Shown piece after piece: positions 34,249-45,245 of a stretch of 64,000 nucleotides of DNA. A program made the position numbers and the translations under genes. The notes beneath the pieces are model-generated. The model saw only the letters and a list, made by a program, of their open reading frames with translations. It did no database searches and had not been told where the DNA came from. Source of the stretch: Selaginella moellendorffii (Eukaryota; Streptophyta; Lycopodiopsida; Selaginellales; Selaginellaceae); NCBI RefSeq assembly GCF_000143415.4, contig NW_003314302.1, positions 18,065 through 82,064 on the forward strand, in the 5' to 3' direction. Position 1 is the first letter of the stretch. Each line of letters begins with the position of its first letter.

Positions 34249-36684
34249 ATGCCTGGGGTATTATGTTCATATTGGCCAAGTATATAACTCAATGACATGA
34301 GTTTAGCGTTTGGATCTTGTGAAGGTAAGTTGAAAGAATGATTGTTGGTTGCTTGGCAACTAGTGATTGCTTGTAAACTTTGTCGAGAATTATTAGACAC
34401 TTGCTGTGCTCGATGAAGATTTAGCAGTGATGGGCTTGCTTTACCGGATGGTGTTGCGGAGGATCATGTCATTAGGCTTGCATGGTTTTTCTATATTGGC
34501 ATGTCGATTCCTTTGTCAATATCATTTAGTTATGTTTGGTCTATAGTATTGGATTTTATTGAGTCTTGGATGTGGTGAATCACTCTTTGATGATGTGTTA
34601 TCTGAAATTGAGTATTTTTGAAGGATTAGTCTCAAATACTAACTAAGGTATTATAAACAACCAAAGGGAACGATTCAAGAGACGGTCCTAGGGTTCAAAT
34701 ATAGAAGGAAAGTGCCCATGAATAAGAGTGCACCCCCTTTTTCAATCAGTTAATAGTCTTGGGATATTTGGGGTTAAACATCCTTGGGTTTGAATAGTAT
34801 TGGGTTGGGTGACCTCTCGGAAAGTCCAAACTCAGAAGCTTACAGATATCTTCGTGTTTGGTTAGTTTGGTTGCTAAAGAGCTTTGAGTGGTGATTCACT
34901 CTTGCTTTCTATTTTTCTGTAGGATTGATATTGAGTTTCATTAGTCTCAATGCAAAGTGTTAATGTTTGGGCTGTAGCTTTGTGTTTTTGGCATTTGGTG
35001 CATTTGCTAATTAAAAATTGTATTGACATTCAAATAAGCTGAGTGGCAAATTGAGTTAGTTGTGTTTTAGACGAGATTGTTTAGTAAAGGTTGAGCTTTA
35101 GCTTTTCCTTGAAAAGTGATATAGTCGTGGACTATACTAGCTTTACGAAAGGATGAGTTAGTGATCGATATTGAATATTTGAGTCTTTATTTGATTTCTA
35201 TTGGGATATATCGATCATTGATGATTCTTCTTTTGCTTGTTGTGAAGTGAGTTACATGCTGCTATAGATGGATTTATGGAGGATCGATTAGATAATCACT
35301 TGTTGAGCATAGCTTTGTTATGGTTAACTTTTGGATTGATGCAAACATGCTTTTCATTAGCTTCACATTATGAAGTTTAGCTTATGGATGTGTTGAGAAG
35401 GATATTGTGGGTTGTACCATGATTTCTTCTTTAGCATTGAAATTAGTTCATATGAGACTCATGATCATTGTTATACAAGACTTGGCTATAAACTTCTTTG
35501 AGTTTTTGGTTCTTTGAGTTTTCATGCTTGTGGTCCATTTGTTTGAAGTTGTTCGGGAAAACATTTTTTTAGCTCATTAGCTTCAATGTTGAAATTAGTA
35601 TTTGCATCTGGCAATCATTGGTAATGATTGACTATAATTTAGGATAGTTGATTATTCTTGTCAAAAAGTTTTGCTTGGTTATTGTTGATTTAGAATGATT
35701 TGCTATTCTTCGGGATGGTAGATTCCTTCTTCGACAGTGATCATGCATCTTTTCAATGATAAGATGATTGATAATCTTTTATGATAGTTATTTTCTTTGA
35801 TGGCTTTTGGCTTTTCGCATTACCACATGTTCTTTGTGGTTTGCTCTGGATTGGTCTTTTAGGTTTGAAACATCGGTAGGATGTTGCTAACACTTGCTGA
35901 GCAACTCTGGTTCTTTGGTATTATTGACTAGGATCTATTCAAATTAGTTAGTGTGATAGTTGGCATGAATGAGGGTTTGTTTTCTTTGCAATATTCATTC
36001 TATTTTGTTGACTATTATTACTATCACTTCTGATAGGTTGGATGTTATCTCTTTCGGATGATACATTTGTAAACATTTTTCTTACCAGTCAATGATACTT
36101 TGTATTCTTTGCATTATCTTTTGTAAGTTATTTAGCATTCTGTCTACAATCTTTGATAGTTATGTTTTGTCATTGAGTGTCCTTGATGATACACTAGCTA
36201 TTGAATTTTGTTGGATGGTGAAATCTTTAGTCATGGGGTAGCTACAGTCGGCTGGTCACATAACCCGCCTCTTTGTCGATGTTCCTTATTCTGTTGAAAG
36301 GGCTTGACCGTGTAAACAACTCTAACTACCTGTTTATAGTAGTCTATTTAAACCTTACTAACGGGTTTGGTTTCTTTGCTCAAGAGGGTTGGGGCCTCTA
36401 GCTTCTCTCTCTATGTCCCTGTAGGCAGAGGCGTATCACACTTTTGTAAGTTTGGTGACACCTATAGCAGCAAGGGTGGCTAACTCTATTGGTCATTTCC
36501 TTGTTAGTGACGGCCGGAAGGTATCTGAGCTAGTAGCGCATTTGCATTAGTCAAAGAGGTTACTTTCACTCATTTAAGTTGGTGCATTTCTCACATAGTG
36601 TGATCACCATGAATTTTTTCTAGAGTTGTTTCCTTGCCAGTGGTCTAGACTCGAGTATGCATCAATGAGGATATCAATTCTTCC

Positions 36685-36720
36685 CTAGGGGGGGAGAGTG
36701 TCGCGAATGTGAATTCGGAT
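36685..36720 (+). other. polypurine tract and probable LTR start
   Basis: CCTAGGGGGGGAGAG followed by TGTCGCGAATGTGAATT is the usual PPT / 3' LTR junction form of gypsy elements. The mirror copy is at about 51,222-51,256. LTR end and partner LTR were not located. Confidence 0.4.
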
Positions 36721-37864
36721 ATTGAAAGTTATCTGTCGGCTAGTACTTTCAGATATTCTTTCCTTACTGCCACGACGGCAGGAGGTTAATATTGCTAGAC
36801 CTGTTATTAGTTCCCACTTGAGCTAGTTGAAAAACTGGTTATTGACCATACACTTAAATTGGATAAACATAAGGTAGGAACCCTATGTGTTTGTTACTGA
36901 GAATATTTGGCCTAGTTTGAGAAACTCCTTTTATTGGCTTGTACTTACTACTATCAAGAATCCCTGTGATATTGAAATTAGTCCCTCAATATTCACTAAA
37001 TGATAACTTACTATGTCTGCCAAACACCCTCACTATCATGCCCTTTGTGTTAGTTTCATTTTGATCCCAAATACTATTTATGGAAAGTGTTTAAATTTAC
37101 TCATTTGGCATATTTACGGAATGTAAAGATTATCCTGAATATAATGGTGTTCGTCCCGTATCCAAATTTGCAATCTAAAGACATTTCATATTTAATGAGT
37201 TTCAAGCTTGTCCTAGAGACTAACTCCTAATACTAAGGGAAGCTTGGGGTGAAAGCCTAAAGCATGTGTTCCTCAAAGGGGGACGGGGGAATGTAGGGGG
37301 TTCTAAATGTATAGTAGGGATAGTGGGTAGGTTGGGTATGGCCGACTAATTTGAGGCATAGTCTAACTCCCACTTACGTGTCTGTCCTTATTTTACATCT
37401 AGTTTGGGTCTAAGCCCAAGTTCCATTTCATGCTAGTTGGTGAAGTACCCATGTCCTCGCGTTAGGCCACCAGTATGCCAAAATAGTGCGAAACTCTGTT
37501 TAGCTCCGTTTTGCATACTGGTCTTGGCATTGGGATACTAGTTGCTCTAGAACTAATCCAAGTTGCTCCATGCTCCTGTCCCTTCGCTCCTTAGGCTATA
37601 TGCTTAGGAGTCATTCCGTGCTCTAGTGCCATTGTTCTTTGGCTCTATGCTTGGGGGTTTGGCACCGTTCCTTCATTCAGTGGCCCAAGGCTCTAAAACT
37701 TGGATTCCACACTACTATCCTTTGGACATATGGCAAGTGACATATGGCTTATAAAGGGTTTAGGTTCCGCTTTGTAGTGTTATTCTATGGTAAATCACCA
37801 TAGGATAAAGGTTAAAAACCACATGTGCTACATAAATAGGGGTGAGTTTAACTGTTTGACACAC

Positions 37865-38918
37865 CTAAGTGTTACATGCCCTTCTAATTGTGGGAAAGAT
37901 TGTTGATTGTGATTTTAAGATCACATTAACAAAGAAGATGTGCACAATCATAGACATGAAAAAAAATGGGGGAGAAGATATGCTAGTCTTTATCAACTTA
38001 ATGCCAAGATGGTGTAGCCAGTGAAAGCTCTCCTCGCTGGGATAAAGAACTCTAAACATGGCACAGAAGACTTAACCGAACTAGTGGCAAAAGAAATGGT
38101 AAAAAGTTTAAGTATCACCTCATCATGTGCAATGAATTTTTGCAAATTGTATGCAATCAGTAAATTCCACCAACTCCCTTGTCCATAAACAACCATCAAT
38201 TGTGCTAAAGAAATTCTAGCACCAATTCATTCGATTTTTTAGGAATATGCCCACATTTTCTAGAGACAAGAAGTTATACTTCGTGACCTTCATAAATGAC
38301 TTCTCATAAATCATAGCAGTGACTCCTCAACTCAAGTCAGAAGCCTTCAAGAAATTCAAGGAATACAAGTGGAGTTGTGGACAGGAAAGAAAATCAAAAT
38401 GCTAAAAAGTGATGGAGGCAAGGAGTATACATCCAAAGAATTCCTCAACTGTGATGGTTGTTTATAAAAATTGTAATTCTTCAAAATATAATGGCAATTC
38501 TCAATCCTATTATATAATAGCAGAATGGTGTAGTAGTGCAAATGAATCACACATTCCAAGAGGCAACACAAAATCTTTTGCAAAACTTCAGCTTACTGAA
38601 CTCATTATAGTGTAAAGTCATTGCAATAATAATTGCCAATTTAAAACAGCTGTATCAGAGAAGACTCCATATGAAGTGTGGTATGGTGTAAAACCAAACA
38701 TGAGCCATCTATGTGTTTTTGAAAGCATTTGCTATGTGCATGTGTTGAAAAAGCACAAAGCACTAGCCAACTTGAGCACTAGCCAAAAGTGTGTCCTTGT
38801 TGGATATGTAGACACAATGAAAGGCTATAAGCTCTTTAACCTCGAGACTCAAAAAATGATCATGAGTAGGGACATCATCTTTGATGAGTTTAGGATGTAC
38901 ACAACAAAAGATCTTTAA
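37865..38918 (+). pseudogene. Ty1/copia polyprotein remnant (GAG-pre-integrase and integrase)
   Basis: Readable, frame-interrupted order: KLVAKEMVKSLSITS-like pre-integrase text, YFVTFINDFS, ELWTGKKIKMLKSDGGKEYT with the integrase core acidic region, a degraded NGVVE stretch, then KTPYEVWYGVKPNMSHLCVF and CVLVGYVDTMKGYKLFNLET. The last block is an uninterrupted 80-codon frame at 38676-38918. Reverse transcriptase and RNase H are not recognisable downstream. An almost identical inverted copy lies at 48982-50070. Family assignment rests on the integrase C-terminal blocks. Confidence 0.8.
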
Positions 38919-39970
38919 TCATTGCCACAGTTTTCTCTAATAGAAGTAGCTAAGGACAACTAAAAAGACGAATTTTCAATTAGAGCATATGGAATAACGA
39001 AAGGAGCTAGTGATGCGTAGAGAAGTGGCAATTATGACAATCTAGGTGGCAATGAGGATAATACAATGAGCATGGATAGCACTAAAGTTGATCCTAATGG
39101 AAGTGAGGACTTACCCTATAGAGCAAAAGACTTGCCACTCAATACAAGAGGTGTTGGGACTGATGGGAGTGCTCAGAACACAAACCCAGTGGGAAGCAAG
39201 GTTGCAATAGTAGACTAAGGTTATGACTGCATTATTGGCAAGTTGAAATTAGTGATGGCATTTTGAGATGTTTCAGTTCAACACAGACTCATAGATGTTG
39301 GCATCAATATAGAGAATACTTAAATCTATAAGCAACTAAGTGAGCTTCTTGATAAGAAGTAAAGGTTGCTAAAGATTGATGAGCGATACCACCAATTCCT
39401 AAAGCCTTCTATGATTTAGATTTTTATTTTACTAACTCTGATATAGAGGAAGAAGAAAACATGATGACTCCTAGCTTCTACTTCTCTTTAGCCATAGCAT
39501 TTGTCCTAAAGACCATGGAAGCAACTCTTGCCGGACGTAATGCAAATTAACTTGTTTTCGCTTGCGGCTCAAGATAGGACTCTAAGCTTGTTGTGCTATA
39601 AAACAAGGGTCTAATACACACTCAACTTCCCCTACAAACATTAGCTATTTGTATTTAACTCCTATATGCAAAATAATGTTAAATGGTATATGGCATAATT
39701 TTAGCATACCAATGTCCTAATGTGAGGATGTGGGTACCCCACCAATTAAAACAGTATGGAACTTAGGCTTAGGCCTAAATTGAACACAGAATAAGGAGTG
39801 ATATAGCGTAATAGGTTCCAAACTAGTGTTTCAAATGGTCGCTTGTGCTTCGAACTATTATCACTACCATATATTTAAAACATACCACATAGATAGTCAA
39901 ATGGACTCCAAATCTTCCTTTTCATTCCAAATCCAATGAGAGGTGCTGAAACTATATTTTATTATCTCCC

Positions 39971-40053
39971 AGTGTTCATGGTTTTGTGGTTATAATATAT
40001 ATTCTTCTACTATATAGGGTTGCTAGGTTCAATTCCCAATCCGCCTCATCCTT
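39971..40053 (+). mobile_element. tRNA-derived SINE-like module, copy S1
   Basis: It reads like a degraded tRNA: A-box-like ATGGTTTTGTGGTTATA, then B-box-like GGTTCAATTCCC 45 bp later, followed by a shared tail with TACGGTCTTAG and T/ATT-rich sequence. Confidence 0.5.
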
Positions 40054-40825
40054 TCAGGTAGGGACAGTACGGTCTTAGAGTTGCCTCTTGAACATGGATG
40101 CTATTTTATTCTTTTCCTTTCTTATTATTATTACTTTATTTGTTATTATTGGCTGGAGAAAGAGCACAAAATGTCTTGGTGAGCTAGAGAGAGGAGCTTA
40201 TTGAGAGCTGGGCATGACATTACACTGTAGGAATCTAAAAGTGAAAGGAAACTATTATTATTTTATTTTTTTATTATTGGCTAGAGAAAGAGTGCAAAAT
40301 GTCTTGGTGAGCTAGAGGGAGGAGCTTACTGAGAGCTGGGTGACATTACACCATAGAAATCTAAAAGTGTAACTTGCAATGTATATGTTTAAAAGACTAT
40401 AGTGAGCTATATTTGTAGAAGGAAAAAGGAAAAGTCCCTTGTAGATTGATCAAACAGATCATTAAAAAGTATTAACTTAGGTGCATCTCCACTGTAGTCA
40501 TGCAATCAAATTTTGTGGAAGGGAAGATATATATTTGATTTGCTCCAGCACACAAACAGCACAAACATGCCATTGACCTTACCAATTCGATCATATATAC
40601 CAAACAATCACACACAATGTTGTGCCATTGAATTCTTGATGACCCTGCCAGCATATGCAAGCCTTCCTCACCATTTGAACAAGAAAGACACTAGCCAACA
40701 AGCTAGAAATAGTGAATGAGAATGAACTTTTAAACGCATTTTATTATAGTCGTAACTACATCACAGCCGTTGGATTAAAGGATATCTTAGAATATACCAT
40801 CCAAACCGTTAGATTTTAGTGCGGC

Positions 40826-40833
40826 TAGGGTTT
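40826..40833 (+). promoter_or_regulatory. telobox upstream of the cargo gene, copy 1
   Basis: TAGGGTTT sits 10 bp before the cargo ATG at 40843, the same arrangement as the host genes at 20.9 and 23.8 kb. It is repeated in copy 2 (56752-56759). Confidence 0.45.
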
Positions 40834-40842
40834 CGCGTGGCT

Positions 40843-41908
40843 ATGGACTTCCGGGGGCGAGGTGAGAGAGACTCGGGTATTCGTCTTCCTCTGTGCAGCG
40901 GAAAGCTGCCATCTCTGGATGTTTGGGTGGCTTGAATCCCTCGGAGCTCTCCATCCGGTTGCACCCAGACGAAGGCAACGTTTTCCATCCCCCCTCTCTC
41001 AACTCCTGGTCCAGGAGCTCAGCTGCATCTATTCTGACGCAATTTCTTCGCTCCCTGACGCATCCCTTCCCGACGCCAAGACGTGGCAAAATGCGGCGAT
41101 CATCCAAGGCATCCAGCCGCCCAAGGACGAAAGGGAGCCGGCTTGGATGTCGGAGCTGTCCGAGATTTGCAGAGGTAGGATCGACGTGGACTTGCTTTTG
41201 TGCCACAAATTTCATGCTCGCCTTTCGCTACCATCTGGACGTGAACGATCCAAACGGCGTCTCCATCGACAAGGAACAAGATTGCCAGGACCTGATCACG
41301 CAAGAAGAAGAAGAGCTCTACATTGATCGTCACCTCCCTCGAGCTCAAGCTGACGAGATTGTGTGCGAGATCTGTCAAGTTTTGCCACAGTCGTACCGGA
41401 GGTTTTCCGCGTGATCAACTGGGACGTGGAGGTGAGGAGCAAAAGCTCGGCCGTTCTTGCGCATGGAAGCGACGCTGTTCTTGGGATCGAAGTCGTCAGT
41501 GGGCTGAGCCGGCAGGGATTGAACAGATGCGAGATGGAATTCTACCTGTGGGCGAGCTCGTCCAAGCTCCCGTTTTTGCAGCTGGTGACTGATTTCAAGA
41601 GTGCCGCTGTCTTTTACTATCGGTTTCCGCGGACAGGATCCATCGCCACCTTGAGGAAGCTCGTGAAGTTGATCGCGTCGAGATTGCCCCCGGACTGCAA
41701 TTGTCCAGAGTCTGAAATGGCTTGGTCGATTCTGGGCTGGAAACGCTTCGGAAGCGATCATGTTGGAGAGGTATCGATTCGGCCAGTAGCTGCTCTCCAG
41801 GATCCGCGCGTGGATCCTCCAAATCTCTGGCCTCGCAGCCCCTGGATGTCGTCCACGTGGACAGTCGGAAAATCTTCCTTTGCATTCAAATCCAATGACA
41901 GGTGGTGA
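40843..41908 (+). pseudogene. host-like cargo gene of unknown function, copy 1 (two frame breaks)
   Basis: GC-rich and protein-like, unlike the surrounding AT-rich DNA. The inferred start MDFRGR is followed by a 37-bp GT-AG intron (40862-40898). The frame then reads LVQELSCIYSDAISSLPDAS and EPAWMSELSEICRGRIDVDL. One extra base near 41219 moves the frame to FRYHLDVNDPNGVSIDKEQD and DEIVCEICQVLPQSYRR. A second break near 41400 moves it to VFRVINWDVEVRSKSSAVLA, LPFLQLVTDFKSAAVFYYRF and SMAWSILGWKRFG-like text. It ends in repeat sequence (SSTWTVGKSS). I recognise no domain. The order acidic-GIEV then LQLVTDF weakly recalls nuclease-like folds, which is speculation. Copies: 56769-57831 (direct) and 48399-47620 (inverted, partial). 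Confidence 0.6.
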
Positions 41909-41930
41909 AACTATATTTTATTATCTCCCA

Positions 41931-42013
41931 GTGTTCATGGCTTTGTGGTTATAGCATGCATGCTGTAATGTTCTATTGTGTAGGGTTGCTGGGTTCGATT
42001 CCCATCCGCCTCA
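41931..42013 (+). mobile_element. tRNA-derived SINE-like module, copy S2
   Basis: Best preserved copy. A-box ATGGCTTTGTGGTTATAGC and B-box GGGTTCGATTCCC are spaced as in a tRNA gene, with the T-stem TGGG/CCCA intact. The tail contains CGGTCTTAGGGTCGCC and (TATTTTATTATT). Confidence 0.58.
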
Positions 42014-42353
42014 ACTTCCAATTAAGAACAATACGGTCTTAGGGTCGCCCCCTAAACATGAATACTATTTTATTATTTTATTATTAGATTAATTGCAAGC
42101 ATGAACACTATTTTATTTTACTAGTGAGAGTCAAAATCTCACCTAAGATTAACTGTGTTGAGTTTCTGGGTGTTAAGTTGGTACTAGATTATAGTAAAAA
42201 AGTAGAACCAAACTTGTAATCAATGGAATCCATTCTTACAGACTTGTCTTGGAAGTGGCATTGATACTTCTCCTAGTGAATTTGGACAAGGCACACTTAC
42301 TGTAAAGGGGCAGAGTGAAGTAAACAACTGGTTTGCATACTCAGTCATCCTGT

Positions 42354-42373
42354 CCATGCATTGCAATGCATGG
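42354..42373. repeat. 20-bp perfect palindrome within the direct repeat
   Basis: CCATGCATTGCAATGCATGG. Identical copies lie at 47135-47154 (inverted arm) and 58277-58296 (direct copy). It contains the RY-like CATGCA core twice. Confidence 0.85.
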
Positions 42374-42710
42374 TGAATTATTGGTGGATCCTGATTCTTG
42401 ACAGAAAAGGACACAAAGAATTGAAATAGATTTCAAGTGAAAGCTTTTAAAAAGCAAGCAAACCATACATAGCCTACCAGTATGTTGTCAAGTCTAAATT
42501 GAAAGTCAATAGGAAAAGGTTATTCATCCACAATTTGTATATATAGGCAATTATTGTTATTGTAAATATTGTTCTTTCTATATATAAAATTGGGCATTAG
42601 CTTAGAACTCAAGTGAAAACTTAATACTCAATGACGAGCTCGTTTCTGCTCGACCATTTCCACTTGTGAAAATTGCTCAAACATCTGTTTTTCCAATTAG
42701 AGCTTCCTCC

Positions 42711-43535
42711 TGGATACTGTCAGGAATCCCCCAATTCTTGCCACATTCCTTACTCTCGCCAAATTCTTGACCCGCAGATTACATTCCTAACTCTCAAGAC
42801 ACTTCCCTATTCCTAGCTTTCTGATTTCCCGTATGATTCCTGATTCTCAAACCACATTCTTGATGATGATGTGACACCTTCTTGACCTCAGCTATATTTA
42901 GGTTGTCCTCGATCCAAGAGTGGTGGAGCTTCATCAACCTATAATATATATACATGAGCCTTGTTCCATTTCTCCACAATCTGAATCAATGCCAATCTAA
43001 GGCCTCTTCTCCATCTCCTCTAGCTTTTCTATTTGTCTTCTGTATTTTCCAATCCTGATCTTGTTGAGGGTCTTGACAATTTGATTTAGATTGTGGTTTT
43101 TGCTTTTGCTTTAGCTCGTTTTGGTTGTTTGATTGCCTTTGCCTTTTTCCCCCTTTTCTTTCTTCTTTGCCAATAAAGTCTCCAAGCCATCCTGATTCCT
43201 TCGCCAAAGTCCTTGCAAAAATCCAGTCTAAGAATACCAAGTTGAAGGCAGCCCTTCTTCACATGCAACAGGAGCTTGCTTCACTTTCGGCTCAAGGATT
43301 AAGTAGAGTTCTTTGTGAGACACAAAATCCCTAGGCCCCAAAGTGGAGCCGGAAGGGCGCCACATGGTAGTGGCCGAAGCGAGAGCCAAACGAGCGTAAC
43401 ACGTTTGGACCAAAAGCTCCGACTTGAAAAGTCAAGAGCGGGAGTGGAACTCCCAACGAAGTGCTCGAGGAACGAGCACGAAGCGAGCAAAAGGCAAGGC
43501 TCCAAAAAGGGACCCAAAAGGACCAACACATGACA
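42711..43535. other. transposon-derived spacer, no assigned gene
   Basis: Lys-rich frames on the minus strand and a short plus-strand frame at 43153-43334 (KVLAKIQSKNTKLKAALLHM) are open, but I do not recognise them. A plausible reading is retroelement leader or gag debris. Confidence 0.35.
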
Positions 43536-44170
43536 CGTGGGAGTGTCCGAGATGGACCCGAGATGGAGTCCGAGATGGAGTCCGAGATGGAGTCCGAGGT
43601 GGACCCGAGATGGACCCGAGTTGGAGTCCAAAGTGGAGTCCGAGATGGACCCGAGATGGAGTCCGAGATGGAGTCCGAGATGGAGTCCGAGGTGGACCCG
43701 AGATGGACCCGAAATGGAGTCCGAGATGGAGTCTGAGATAGACCCGAGATGGAGTCCGAGATGGAGTCCGAGATGGAGTCCGAGGTGGACCCGAGATGGA
43801 CCCGAAATGGAGTCCGAGATGGAGTCCGAGATGGACCCGAGGTGGAGTCCGAGATGGAGTCCGAGATGGACCCGAGATGGACCCGAGATGGAGTCCGAGA
43901 TGGAGTCCGAGATGGAGTCCGAGATGGAGTCCGAAGTCGAGACCGAGACCGGAACCGAGACCGGGACCGAGACCGAGACCGAGACCGAGATCAGGACCGA
44001 GACCGAGACCGGAACCGAGACCGGGACCGAGACCGAGACCGAGACCGAGATCAGGACCGAGACCGAGACCGAGGCCGAGGCCAAGACCGAGCCCGAGCCC
44101 GAGTCCGAGTCCGAATCCGAGTCCGAGTCCGAGTCCGAGTCCGAGTCCGAGTCCGAGTCCGAGTCCGGAG
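43536..44170. repeat. 6-bp / 12-bp tandem repeat array
   Basis: About 635 bp. The first two thirds repeat 12-mers of type GAGATGGAGTCC and GAGGTGGACCC. The last third repeats GAGACC and then GAGTCC hexamers. Because units are multiples of three without stops, several frames on both strands stay open for 140-365 codons (Asp-Gly-Val-Arg, Ser-Asp and Gly-Leu-His-Leu type strings). I treat these frames as artefacts of the repeat. Confidence 0.9.
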
Positions 44171-45245
44171 CCTGAGAGGGTGAAAGCCCAAAGCGTTCGT
44201 CTCCCAGACCCTGGGGGGTTTGGTGAGCTCCAAAAGTATAGTAGGGGGAGGACTGCAGTGGAGCCAGTTTGGCCAGGAAAGGCCAGTTTGGCCCAGGAAG
44301 GCCAGACCCAGTGTTGGGTGATGAACTGACCACTGGGAAGTCCAAGACTAGAGTGAATACGGACCGACAAGCGGGGTAGCTTGGTGAAGTGTTCAAGAGC
44401 CGGCTCTAGTTCCCCCGGGAGATTGACTGGCCGATGCTCCCAGTCCAAGTGTGGATGGCACTACCTACTTGGATACCAAGCGTGGCTCAATGGAACCTCG
44501 CTCTAAGCCCATGGCTAGAGCACCTAAAGGCGATAGGTGGGGAGAGTACCCAGGTGGCTCGCGTAAGGCCACAGTGTTCCGAAATGTTGTCCCAAAGGCC
44601 CAGACTGTGGAAAGGAAGAGGAGCAGTCCTCTGGGGTAGTGACCAAGGACACAGTCATGTGGTGAGGAAGTCCCAGACGACCGTGGGACTTAGTGGTCGG
44701 GCCTGTGGGCCTCGATCCAGTGGCAGTGTTGGCAAACACGGCCAGGGGCAGAAAGGGACTTGGTAGGAACTGACAAAGGGACTTTGGGGAAGGCAATTCC
44801 CCAGGTCTGTGGGCATCCTAAGGATGCTAAGGAGTGGATCTAGGATGACCACTCGTGGACACATGGCCCAGTCTTGGAGAGACGAGGTGGTGATGCAAGT
44901 GGTGTTGAACCACTAGTGCAGCAAAGGTGAATGGGCATTGCCTTAGCGTAACGGGCCGAGACGTCAGTGGTACCTTTGGGTGTCGGTCTCAGGACCGGAC
45001 ACGTGGAGCACTTGGACCAGGTGCAGGTGTGGAGTGGCATGGATGCCATTCTTGGGGCTAGCAAGTCCCAAGTCCTGAATTGGACTGATGGAGGTTGTGA
45101 ATGAGACTCCTCCAAGTGGTCGGAGGTGTGGTTAAGTGACTAAAGTAGAATGGAAAATCTAGTCGCTTACATTCTTGAACTGAAGGTGAGTTTCCCAGCG
45201 AAGTTCTCAAGCAAGCGTTTGGAACTTCGCGAATTCCTAAACTAG
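44171..45245 (+). other. LTR/leader-like sequence upstream of the gypsy gag remnant
   Basis: GTGAAAGCCCAAAGCG, then GGGGGGTTTGG and AAAAGTATAGTAGGG parallel the sequence at 37250-37320 and 62930-62990. GAGAGTACCCAGGTGGCTCGCG parallels 37441-37470. This suggests related LTR-type sequence. No primer-binding site was identified with confidence. Confidence 0.4.

Larger units (their letters stand above)
34249..39512 (+). repeat. left arm of a large inverted duplication (part 1)
   Basis: It matches the reverse complement of 48395-53692 along its whole 5.26 kb with few indels. Mirrored coordinates sum to 87,900-87,941 throughout, so net length drift is about 40 bp. Contents: about 2.4 kb of AT-rich non-coding sequence; a polypurine tract CTAGGGGGGGAGAG at about 36687 followed by TGTCGCGAATG, which looks like a 3' LTR start; a second tract near 37270-37290 followed by TGTAGGGGG; then copia integrase debris. 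Part 2 of the arm is 40937-42436. Confidence 0.88.
39830..42710 (+). repeat. 2.87-kb direct repeat, copy 1
   Basis: It matches 55740-58605 in the same orientation. From 40472 to 41592 the two copies keep a constant offset of 15,926 bp, meaning no net indel over 1.1 kb. Contents in order: SINE-like module, tandemly doubled TTATTGGCTGGAGAA unit (about 130 bp each, 40145-40370), repeat A, cargo gene, second SINE-like module, and a 3' flank with a 20-bp palindrome at 42354-42373. Its 40937-42436 portion is also the second part of the left inverted arm. Confidence 0.88.

Noticed and set aside
40841-41378. Minus-strand frames of 124 and 92 codons opposite the cargo gene (and at 56767-57304)
   Set aside because: Opposite-strand shadows of GC-rich coding sequence; the plus strand has the start, telobox and intron.
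42220-42414. 64-codon minus-strand frame repeated in reverse at about 47100-47288
   Set aside because: It follows the gypsy RT in one copy only because the arm junction happens to be in frame; no RT motifs continue in it.
43537-44329. Plus-strand Arg/Asp- and Glu-Thr-rich frames of 144-212 codons
   Set aside because: Same tandem array read in other frames; composition explained by the repeat.
43299-44448. Long minus-strand frames (338 and 365 codons) with Ser-Asp, Ser-Val and Gly-Leu-His-Leu repeats
   Set aside because: They run through a 6/12-bp tandem array whose unit length is a multiple of three and lacks stops, so several frames on both strands are open at once. No domain outside the array.
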